Positions 31,928-39,118 of a stretch of DNA of 64,000 bases are shown here, in pieces. The notes below the pieces were generated by a model that ran no database searches, had not been told where the DNA came from, and saw nothing but the letters and a program-made list of their open reading frames with translations. The stretch comes from Geodermatophilus sp. YIM 151500. Lineage in GTDB: Bacteria > Actinomycetota > Actinomycetes > Mycobacteriales > Geodermatophilaceae. Every line of letters begins with the position of its first letter. Within the stretch, counting starts at the first letter, position 1. The stretch covers positions 87,244-151,243 of the forward strand of contig NZ_JAOVZT010000010.1 in the NCBI RefSeq assembly GCF_025716945.1, in the 5' to 3' direction. The position numbers and the translations under genes were made by a program.

Positions 31928-32813
31928 ATGACCAGTCCCTCGTTCACCCTGAACAACGGCGTCGAGATCCCGGCCATCGGGTTCGGCGTCTTCCAGACAC
32001 CCCCGGACGAGACGGTCGCCGCCGTGCAGACCGCCCTCGCGACCGGCTACCGGCACATCGACACCGCCGCGGCCTACCTCAACGAGCGCGAGGTGGGGGA
32101 GGGCATCCGCCGCGCAGGGCTCGACCGTGCCGAGGTGTTCGTCGAGACGAAGGTCTGGATCACCGACTACGGCTACGACGCGACGCTGCACGCCTTCGAC
32201 AAGAGCGCACGCAAGCTGGGGATCGAGCAGATCGACCTGCTGATCCTTCACCAGCCGCTGCCCCTCGGAGTTCGACCTCGCGCTGGACGCCTACCGGGCG
32301 CTGGAGCGGCTGCTCGCCGACGGGGCGGTGCGGGCGGTCGGGGTCAGCAACTTCAGGCCCGAGCACCTCGGCCGCCTGCTGGCGGAGTCGTCGGTGGTGC
32401 CCGCGGTCAACCAGATCGAGGTGCACCCCTACTTCCGGCAGTCCGACCTGCTCGCGGTCGACGCGGAGCACGGGATCCTCACCCAGGCGTGGTCGCCGAT
32501 CGGCGGCATCACCTTCTACCGCGCCGGTTCGCACGGCAGCACCCTCGAGGACGCCACCATCGGGAAGATCGCGGCCGCGCACGGCCGGACGCCGGCCCAG
32601 GTCATGCTGCGCTGGCACCTCCAGCAGGGCCGCCAGGTCATCCCGAAGTCGGTCACGCCGTCGCGGATCGCCGAGAACTTCGACGTCTTCGACTTCGAGC
32701 TCACCGGTGACCAGTCGGGCGCCATCGACGCCCTCGACACCGGCGTCCGCGGTGGTCCCGACCCGGCGGCGATCACCCGCGAGACCTTCGGCCTGCAGAT
32801 CCCCGAGGCCTGA
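31928..32813 (+). pseudogene. Aldo/keto reductase with a +1 frameshift
   Basis: This gene would encode an NADPH-dependent aldo/keto reductase of about 294 residues. The first part (31928 to about 32270) carries the cofactor/substrate strand NGVEIPAIGFGVFQ, the catalytic Asp-Tyr region GYRHIDTAAAYLNEREVG, and the Lys of VFVETKVW. At 32271-32274 a run of four C shifts the frame. Removing one C restores LPSEFDLALDAYRALERLL and joins to GVSNFRPEHL, NQIEVHPYF and QVIPKSVTPSRIAENFDVF. The C-terminal part is open to 32813. All catalytic residues survive on both sides of the shift. It is therefore either a very recent inactivation or a sequencing error in the C run. The MmyB-type operator precedes it. 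Confidence 0.85.
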
Positions 32814-32885
32814 CGAGGCACGCAGGCGAGCAGGGCGCCGGCCACTCCGGTCGGCAGGGCACCCGCAACTCGGCAGAGGGGCCCT

Positions 32886-32913
32886 GCCAGTACCTGGAAC
32901 GACAGGCACTGCC
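32886..32913. promoter_or_regulatory. Second MmyB-type operator, in front of the alcohol dehydrogenase
   Basis: Half-sites GCCAGTACCTG and CAGGCACTGCC flank a 6-base spacer GAACGA. The two halves are inverted with 9 of 11 positions complementary. The core CAGT-CCTGG--CGACAGG matches the 31867-31894 element, which argues that the same regulator controls both genes. Confidence 0.65.
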
Positions 32914-32986
32914 ACGGCGACCCGTTCGGGGGGTTCCGTGGAGGTCGACAGCGTGCGAACGACATCACGACAGATGGGACAGCAAC

Positions 32987-34006
32987 GTGCGAGCAGCACT
33001 GATGTACGGCGCCGGCGACGTCCGGGTCGAGGAGGTTCCCGACCCGACGCTGGAGGCTCCCACCGACGCGCTGGTGCGCGTGGTGCGCGCCTGCGTCTGC
33101 GGCAGCGACCTGCACCCGTACCACTCGATGCCGGCCGGGCAGGGCACGCAGATGGGCCACGAGTTCGTCGGCGTCGTCGAGGAAACCGGCTCGGAGGTGT
33201 CGGCGGTGCAGCGGGGGGACTTCGTCATCGCGCCGTTCGCCTACTTCGACGGCACCTGCGTGTTCTGCCGCGAGGGGCTGACCACCTCGTGCGAGCACGG
33301 CGGGTTCTTCTCCACCGCGCAGGCGGAGGCGGTCCGCGTGCCGCTGGCCGACGGCACGCTGGTCAAGGCCCCGGTGGGCGAGGACTCCGCGCTGCTGCCC
33401 TCGCTGCTGACGCTGTCCGACGTGATGATCACCGGCCAGCACGCGGCGGTGCAGGGCAAGGTCGGCCCCGGCACGTCGGTCACGGTCATCGGCGACGGCG
33501 CCGTCGGGCTCCTGGCCGTGCTGGCGGCCAAGCGGCTCGGCGCCGAGCAGATCGTCCTGATGGGGCGGCACAAGACCCGGACCGACCTCGGCGTCGAGTT
33601 CGGCGCGACCGACGTCGTCGCCGAGCGCGGTGAGGAGGGCATCGCGAAGGTGCGCGAGCTGACCGGCGGGCACGGCACGCACGCGGTGCTCGAGTGCGTC
33701 GGGCACATGCCGGCCTACGAGCAGGCCGTCGGCACCGTACGGGCCGGCGGGATCATCAGCCGGGTCGGCGTGCCGCAGTACGAGGAGGCGGCGGTCGGCA
33801 TGGGCACGCTCTTCGGCCGCAACATCACCCTCACCGGCGGCCCCGGCGCCCAGCGTCGGTACATCGAGGAGCTGCTGCCCGAGGTCCTCGACGGCCGCAT
33901 CGAGCCGGGCAGGGTGTTCGACCGCACGGTCGGCATCGACGGCGTGCCGGAGGGCTACCGAGCGATGGACGACCGCGAGTCGCTGAAGGTCCTCGTCCGT
34001 CCCTGA
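32987..34006 (+). CDS. Zinc-dependent alcohol dehydrogenase (MDR family)
   Basis: This 339-residue zinc-binding medium-chain dehydrogenase has catalytic zinc ligands in VCGSDLHPYH and MGHEFVGVVEETG (GHE motif near residue 60). A structural-zinc-like loop contains CVFCREGLTTSCEHGG. The NAD(P)-binding VTVIGDGAVGLLAVLAAKRLGA lies near residues 165-187. The end of the protein (PEGYRAMDDRESLKVLVRP) is complete. A GTG start is chosen because it gives the usual MRAALMYGAGDVRVE opening. The operator 73 bases upstream matches that of the adjacent reductase, so the two are probably induced together. The substrate is unknown. Confidence 0.92.
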   Translation: MRAALMYGAGDVRVEEVPDPTLEAPTDALVRVVRACVCGSDLHPYHSMPAGQGTQMGHEFVGVVEETGSEVSAVQRGDFVIAPFAYFDGTCVFCREGLTTSCEHGGFFSTAQAEAVRVPLADGTLVKAPVGEDSALLPSLLTLSDVMITGQHAAVQGKVGPGTSVTVIGDGAVGLLAVLAAKRLGAEQIVLMGRHKTRTDLGVEFGATDVVAERGEEGIAKVRELTGGHGTHAVLECVGHMPAYEQAVGTVRAGGIISRVGVPQYEEAAVGMGTLFGRNITLTGGPGAQRRYIEELLPEVLDGRIEPGRVFDRTVGIDGVPEGYRAMDDRESLKVLVRP

Positions 34007-34080
34007 CCCCGTCATGACGCACCTGGCCATCCGGGCCGGCCTCGCCGACGGCGGGGCCGGCCCGGAGACCGGGTGGGGCG

Positions 34081-34498
34081 CGCACGTCACCGCTGGGAGC
34101 GCCGCCGGCAGCTCGCCCGCCACGCGTCCCCGCCCAGGGCGCCGCCGGCGCGCCGGCGTCGAGCGCCCGGCCGAGGGCGCGGTTCGACCTGAGCCGCCCG
34201 GCCAACCAGCGCAAGCTCGACGTCGTCGAGGACCTCGCCCGGCTCGCCGACCAGGCAGGCCTCTCGCTCATCGAGCTGGCGATCGCCTTCGTGATCACCC
34301 ACCCCGGCGTCACGTCGGCGATCGTCGGGCCGCGCACGATGGAGCAGCTCGAGTCCTAACCTCCCGGCCGCGCACGCCGCCCTGTCGACCGACGTGCTCG
34401 ACCGCATCGACGAACTCGTCGCCCCCGGGGTGACGGTCAACCCCGACGACGACAGCTACGGCGACCACTCCCTGACGGCCGGGGCGCGTCGTCGCTGA
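34081..34498 (+). pseudogene. Aldo/keto reductase remnant (C-terminal third, frameshifted)
   Basis: Only the C-terminal part of a YghZ-like aldo/keto reductase remains. From about 34180 the frame reads [20 protein letters not shown], then [20 protein letters not shown], then [18 protein letters not shown], and stops at TAA 34357-34359. Omitting one T restores NLPAAHAALSTDVLDRIDEL and VAPGVTVNPDDDSYGDHSL, ending at TGA 34496-34498. The 5' part, before about 34090, is absent or unrecognisable, leaving only low-complexity Ala/Arg sequence. It is thus doubly broken. It follows the alcohol dehydrogenase, and the remaining intergenic stretch 34499-34657 holds the promoter of the next gene. Confidence 0.75.
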
Positions 34499-34553
34499 CG
34501 GCTCGAACGCGTCGCCGTCGTGTTCCGGGGCCGCGGCAGCACCCGCGTCGGAG

Positions 34554-34614
34554 ACGCAGAAGCGGAGTTCTGCGTGGCGTCTGCGTGGTCCTCCCTGCGC
34601 AGCGCGGTGACGCT
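34554..34614 (+). promoter_or_regulatory. Conserved promoter motif, copy 1 (esterase gene)
   Basis: Two exact TCTGCGTGG words (34569-34577 and 34580-34588) lie at an 11-base period. The first is also the right arm of a perfect inverted repeat, ACGCAGAA (34554-34561) and TTCTGCGT (34568-34575). A GACGCT hexamer follows at 34609-34614, 20 bases downstream. The same arrangement recurs at 42.65 kb and 43.58 kb. Confidence 0.6.
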
Positions 34615-34657
34615 CGTCGAGACGCCGTCACCCGCCGCGCAGACGAGGAGTCGCACC

Positions 34658-35608
34658 ATGGGCAAGCACGTTCTGGAGCCGGAGGCCCAGGCGTTCGCCG
34701 AGGCGACCGCCGCGCCGCCGTTCCTCTACGAGCTGGGACCCGAAGGAGCGCGCAAGGTCCTGGACGACGTGCAGGCCGCGCCCGCCGACAGGCCGGCCGT
34801 CGAGGAGAAGTGGACGACCGTCCCCGCAGAGGTGGGGGACGTGCGGGTTCGCATCGTGCGGCCCGCGGGTGCGATCGGCGAGCTCCCCGTCGTGCTGTAC
34901 GTGCACGGCGGCGGCTGGGTGCTGGGCAACGCCGCTACCCATGACCGACTCGTGTGCGAGCTCGCCGCCGGGGCGGACGCCGCGGTGGTGTTCGTCGAGT
35001 ACGACCGTTTGCCCGAGGCGCGGTGCCCGGTCGCGATCGAGCAGGCCTACGCGGTCGCTCGCTGGATCACCGGCGACGGCGCGTCCGAGGGTCTGGACGC
35101 CGCCCGCATGGCCGTGGCCGGTGACTCCGTCGGCGGGAACATGACGGCCGTCCTGGCCATCCTGGCCAAGCAGCGTGGCGACGTGACCTTCGTGCACCAG
35201 TCGATGTACTACCCGGTCACCGACGCCGCCCAGGACACCGCCAGCTATTCCGAGTTCGCCGACGGGCCGTTCCTGACGGCCAAGGGAATGGCCTGGTTCT
35301 GGGACTGCTACGCCCCGGACCAGCAGCGCCGATCGGAGGTGACTGCATCACCGCTGCGTGCCTCGCGCGAGGAGCTCGCCGGCCCCCCGCCGGCGTTCCT
35401 GATCGTGGACGAGAACGACGTGCTCCGCGACGAGGGAGAGGCGTACGCCCGGCGCCTGCTGGAGGCCGGCGTCCCGGTCACGACCGTGCGCTGCAACGCC
35501 ATCATCCACGACTTCATGATGCTCGATCCGCTCCGGCGGACACAGGCCACGACCGCCGCCGTGGAGCAGGCCGTCCACGTCCTCCGCAAGGCCCTCGGCA
35601 CCCCCTAG
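34658..35608 (+). CDS. Alpha/beta hydrolase, hormone-sensitive lipase-type esterase
   Basis: This 316-residue cytosolic esterase of the HSL (type IV) family has the oxyanion motif YVHGGGWVLGN near residue 85. The nucleophile elbow AGDSVGGNM carries the catalytic Ser near 152. The acid lies in IVDENDVLRDEGEAYA, and the His in IIHDFMML near 287. GAGGAG precedes the ATG. It is the first gene of a likely two-gene unit with the next hydrolase, 40 bases downstream. The conserved 11-base direct-repeat promoter motif lies upstream. The natural substrate is unknown. Confidence 0.9.
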   Translation: MGKHVLEPEAQAFAEATAAPPFLYELGPEGARKVLDDVQAAPADRPAVEEKWTTVPAEVGDVRVRIVRPAGAIGELPVVLYVHGGGWVLGNAATHDRLVCELAAGADAAVVFVEYDRLPEARCPVAIEQAYAVARWITGDGASEGLDAARMAVAGDSVGGNMTAVLAILAKQRGDVTFVHQSMYYPVTDAAQDTASYSEFADGPFLTAKGMAWFWDCYAPDQQRRSEVTASPLRASREELAGPPPAFLIVDENDVLRDEGEAYARRLLEAGVPVTTVRCNAIIHDFMMLDPLRRTQATTAAVEQAVHVLRKALGTP

Positions 35609-35648
35609 CGCTCCAGGACTGCTCCACCCGACCGAAGGAGAGTTCGTC

Positions 35649-36596
35649 ATGGCGTCGATCTCCGAGCGGGAGAGCCGGGAGATCCAGGCGGCCAACGCCT
35701 CCGGCAACACCCCGGTGGTCCTCATCCACGGACTCTGGCTGCTGCCGAGCAGTTGGGCCAACTGGGTGGACTTCTTCGAGCAGGCCGGCTACGCGCCGCT
35801 GACGCCGGACTGGCCAGACGATCCCGGATCGATCGAAGCCGCCCGGGCGGAGCCGGAGGTCCTCGCGGGCAAGACCTTGGAGCAGGTCGCCGCTCACACC
35901 ACCGAGATCATCAAGGCCCTGGACGAGAAGCCGGTGGTCATGGGGCACTCGACAGGGGGCCTGCTGGCGCAGATGCTGGCGGGCCGGGGCCTCTCGGCCG
36001 CCACGGTGGCGATCGATCCTGGGATCTTCCGCGGCGTCCTGCCGCTGCCGGTCTCCACGCTCAGGTCGGCGGGCCCGTTCCGGATCGACCCGCGCACGCG
36101 CGGCCGCGCGCTCACGCTCACGTTCGACCAGTTCACGTACAGCTGGGCGAACGCGCTGGACGAGAAGGAGGCCAGGGAGCTCTACGACGGCTACCACGTC
36201 GCCGGCTCCGGGATCTCGCTCGTGCAGATGGGCAACGCGAACCTCAACCCGTGGACGGAGGCGAAGGTCGACACGAACAACCCCGACCGCGGGCCCCTGC
36301 TCATCATCGAGGGCGAGAAGGACCACACGGTGCCGTGGGCGATCGCCAACGCTGCCTACAAGCGGCAGAGGCGCAACGCCGCCGTGACGGTGATCGTGAA
36401 GATCCCGGATCGAGGCCACTCCCTCACGATCGACCACGGCTGGCGCGAGGTCGCCCAGACGGCGCTCGACTTCGTCCAGCGGTTCACCTCGGGTGGTCAC
36501 GCGACGACGACATCCGTACCGAAGGCGCGCGACGCCTCGGCGACCTCCGGGCTCGGCAGCGGGGACTCCGTCGCGCCGACGACGACGTCGTCCTGA
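35649..36596 (+). CDS. Alpha/beta hydrolase
   Basis: This 315-residue alpha/beta hydrolase has the N-terminal strand VVLIHGLWLLPSSWANW. The nucleophile elbow is VMGHSTGGLLAQ with Ser near residue 100. The acid lies in LIIEGEKDHTVPW, and the His in DRGHSLTIDHGW. The last 30 residues are Ser/Thr/Ala-rich and probably unstructured. A GAAGGAGAG box precedes the ATG. It likely shares the message of the upstream esterase. A 13-base direct repeat (GACGTCGTCCTGA at 36584 and 36601) duplicates its last codons. Confidence 0.88.
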   Translation: MASISERESREIQAANASGNTPVVLIHGLWLLPSSWANWVDFFEQAGYAPLTPDWPDDPGSIEAARAEPEVLAGKTLEQVAAHTTEIIKALDEKPVVMGHSTGGLLAQMLAGRGLSAATVAIDPGIFRGVLPLPVSTLRSAGPFRIDPRTRGRALTLTFDQFTYSWANALDEKEARELYDGYHVAGSGISLVQMGNANLNPWTEAKVDTNNPDRGPLLIIEGEKDHTVPWAIANAAYKRQRRNAAVTVIVKIPDRGHSLTIDHGWREVAQTALDFVQRFTSGGHATTTSVPKARDASATSGLGSGDSVAPTTTSS

Positions 36597-36671
36597 GGCC
36601 GACGTCGTCCTGACCGGGGGCGCTGCCCGGGTGGGTGACCCTCGCCCCGACGGGACACGGCCACCTGCACC

Positions 36672-38066
36672 TCAGCTGCGTGCCACCAGCTGCCGCCTCC
36701 CGTGTCGACGCCCGAGGCGGACCGGGGGTCTCGGGGACGCGCCGTGCCGGCCTTCCCGGCGGACCCCCGGACCCGGCTGTCCCGGGGAGCCCGACGACGT
36801 GCGACGCCACTGGTCCGCAGCCGCGCGCGCCGCCGCACGAGCCGCCCGTGACTCGTGCGTGGCGAGTTCCGCTTCGGCGTAGAGCCGGAGAAGACCGCGG
36901 AGGGCGTAGCGGTCGCCTGGTGCGGGCTGGACGAGGTTCAGGTCGGCGAGCTCGTCGAGCACGTCCTCCGCGCGCCAACGCGGTTCCCCCACCAGCGCAG
37001 CGGCGAGGCCGGCAGGGACCGTCGGCTCGTCGACCAGCGCCAGCCGCCGGAAGAGCCGCCGGGCGGCCGGTCCGAGTTGGTCGACGGACGACCTGATGGC
37101 CGCGCGGATCTGCAGATCCCCGGCGGTCAGCGCGTCCAGCCGGTGCTCCCGCACCGCCAGGCGTTCCACCAGCCCGGCCGCCGTCCACCCGGGTCGGCTG
37201 GCCACGCGGTTGCCCGCGATGCGCAATGCCAGGGGGACGTGGTCGCACAGCCGTGCCAATCGGGCGAGATCCGTCTGCGCGGCCTGCTCGGCCGGGATGA
37301 TCGCGGCCAGCACCTGACGGGCGTCCGAGCTCGGCAGCCGGTCCAGCGGGACGCGCCCGGCCTCGTCCAGCCCGGCCAACGACCGCCTGCTGGTGACCAG
37401 GAGGGCGGTCGGGCCCGTCGTCGGCCGCAGCGCCCTGATCTGCGATTCGCTGGCGGCGTCGTCGAGGACCAGCAGGCGCTGGCGCTCGGCCAGCAGCTCC
37501 CGCACGTACCCCGTGTCGTGACCCGTGCTCTCCCGGCCGAGGAGCGCGCCCAGCACGCGGTCGGCGACGGCTCGCGGCGACGGCGGTTCGTGCGTCACAC
37601 CGCCCAGGTCGACGAAGAGCTGGTCGGGGAACGCGCTTCGCAGCCGGGCCGATGCCCGGACCGCCACGCTGGTCTTGCCGTAGCCGGGGGGACCGGTCAC
37701 GACCACGAGCGGCGACCGCGCGGCCCGGGCGCCGGTCAGCGCCGCCGTGACCGACGCCAGCTCCGCTTCGCGGCCGGTGAAGTCCGCGGTGTCCCGCGGG
37801 AGCGGGAGTCGCCAGGACGGCGCGCGCTGGGGGCGGCGACGCCCGTCTCGTGCCGCCTGGAGCAGCGCCGCACGGTCGGCCTCGGGCAGGTCCAGGGCCT
37901 GCGCGATGGCGAGCATGGTCCGGTGCTGGGGGGCCCGCGCGGCCCCGCGCTCGATGTCGCTGAGGGCGCGGGCGCTGATCCCCGATGCCTCCGACAGCCC
38001 CTCCAGCGTGAGGTCGGCCGCGAGGCGGAGGCCGCGGACCACCTGACCGAGGGGTTCGGCGTCCAC
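36672..38066 (-). CDS. XRE helix-turn-helix plus NB-ARC ATPase regulator
   Basis: This 464-residue STAND-type regulator has an XRE helix-turn-helix at about residues 5-60 (LGQVVRGLRLAADLTLEGLSEASGISARALSDIERG). An NB-ARC ATPase follows: the VVTGPPGYGKTSVAV P-loop near residue 125, LLVLDDAASESQIRAL as Walker B near 200, and LCDHVPLALRIAGNR as the GLPL-like motif. A winged-helix-like region ends in RYALRGLLRLYAEAELA. The usual C-terminal TPR sensor is missing or very short, so the protein may be truncated. The last 60 residues are Arg/Pro-rich and look like read-through into non-homologous sequence. The GTG start has GGGAGG four bases upstream. Confidence 0.8.
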   Translation of the reverse strand: MDAEPLGQVVRGLRLAADLTLEGLSEASGISARALSDIERGAARAPQHRTMLAIAQALDLPEADRAALLQAARDGRRRPQRAPSWRLPLPRDTADFTGREAELASVTAALTGARAARSPLVVVTGPPGYGKTSVAVRASARLRSAFPDQLFVDLGGVTHEPPSPRAVADRVLGALLGRESTGHDTGYVRELLAERQRLLVLDDAASESQIRALRPTTGPTALLVTSRRSLAGLDEAGRVPLDRLPSSDARQVLAAIIPAEQAAQTDLARLARLCDHVPLALRIAGNRVASRPGWTAAGLVERLAVREHRLDALTAGDLQIRAAIRSSVDQLGPAARRLFRRLALVDEPTVPAGLAAALVGEPRWRAEDVLDELADLNLVQPAPGDRYALRGLLRLYAEAELATHESRAARAAARAAADQWRRTSSGSPGQPGPGVRREGRHGASPRPPVRLGRRHGRRQLVARS

Positions 38067-38160
38067 GGGTCCTCCCGTCAGGGTGCGGCCGGTCCGGCGG
38101 CCGGCCGCCTCAGCTCGCCGACCGCCGGGCCGGCGGTGATCCTGTCGCTCGACGGGCGTG

Positions 38161-38919
38161 TCATCGCCGCACGTCCGCGGGACGGCGCACCCAGTCCTCG
38201 AACCGGGTGCTGCCGAGGAGGGCGTCGTCCTCGGGGACGAGCGTGCGCTCGCCCAGCTCCGCGCCGAAGTACCGCGCGTGAGGGTCGGCCACCACGGGAC
38301 GGGGGTCGCCGACCGCGTGGAGGGCCAGCTCGACGAACTCGTCGAATCGGTACCGCTGCGGCCCGGCGACCTCGACGTGGTTGTTCGTCGGCGGGCCGAC
38401 CGCGGTCCGCGCGACGGCGGTCGCCACGTCTTCGGCCGCCATCGGCTGGTAGAGCACCGGGGGCAGGTGGACGGTCCCGTCCACGGTGGCACCGTCGGCG
38501 ATCCCTGCGGTGAACTCGAAGAACTGTGTCGCGTGGATGATCGACCAGGGGACCGGCGAGGCCTCGATGAGCTCCTCCTGGGCGGCCTTCGCGCGGAAGT
38601 ACCCGATCTCCGGCGTGCGCCGCGTGCCGACCACGGACAGGGCCACGTGGTGGCCGACGCCGGCGGCAGCCTCGGCGGCCAGGAGGTTGCGGGTCGAGGT
38701 GGTGAAGAACGACCGTGCCGCGGCGTCCTCGAAGGAGGGGGAGTTCGACACGTCGACGACCACCGAGGCGCCGACGAGGACGCCGTCCAGTCCCTGGCCC
38801 GTCAGGGTGTCGACGCCCGTGGCCGGGGAGGCGGCGACCGCCTCGTTGCCGTGTTCGGCCAGCTTGGCGACGACTCTGGACCCGATCCGTCCCGTCCCGC
38901 CGATGACGACGATCTTCAT
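38161..38919 (-). CDS. NAD(P)H-binding SDR-like protein (NmrA/atypical SDR)
   Basis: This 252-residue atypical short-chain dehydrogenase has the Rossmann motif IVVIGGTGRIGSRVVAKL at residues 3-20, VVVDVSNSPSF, and HHVALSVVGTRR. The EIGYFRAKAAQEELI segment carries the Y-x-x-x-K-like position in altered form, followed by WSIIHATQFFEF. These match the NmrA-like NAD(P)-binding proteins, which may be reductases or redox sensors. The ATG follows GGAGG with a 6-base spacer; the frame open to 39252 is upstream shadow. It is divergent from the LuxR-type regulator gene. Confidence 0.9.
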   Translation of the reverse strand: MKIVVIGGTGRIGSRVVAKLAEHGNEAVAASPATGVDTLTGQGLDGVLVGASVVVDVSNSPSFEDAAARSFFTTSTRNLLAAEAAAGVGHHVALSVVGTRRTPEIGYFRAKAAQEELIEASPVPWSIIHATQFFEFTAGIADGATVDGTVHLPPVLYQPMAAEDVATAVARTAVGPPTNNHVEVAGPQRYRFDEFVELALHAVGDPRPVVADPHARYFGAELGERTLVPEDDALLGSTRFEDWVRRPADVRR

Positions 38920-39118
38920 GGTGGACCTCCGAAGCGCAGCGGGTGCTGTGCGGTGGTCGACCCTCGTCCCGGGACCACGGGGACCGCGCCGGTCGACACC
39001 CCTGTGGGGACACGGGTCCCGGGACCCCCGGGGCCCGGTGCCGGGCGCGAGTACGGCGGCCGGGACGACGGACCAACGGCTCTTGGCCCAGCCGATCACG
39101 CGCTGCCAGGCTCGGATC

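Noticed and set aside
31826-34657. Mobile-element insertion as the cause of the broken reductase genes
   Set aside because: No transposase, terminal inverted repeats or target duplications are seen; the damage is single-base shifts and a 5' deletion.
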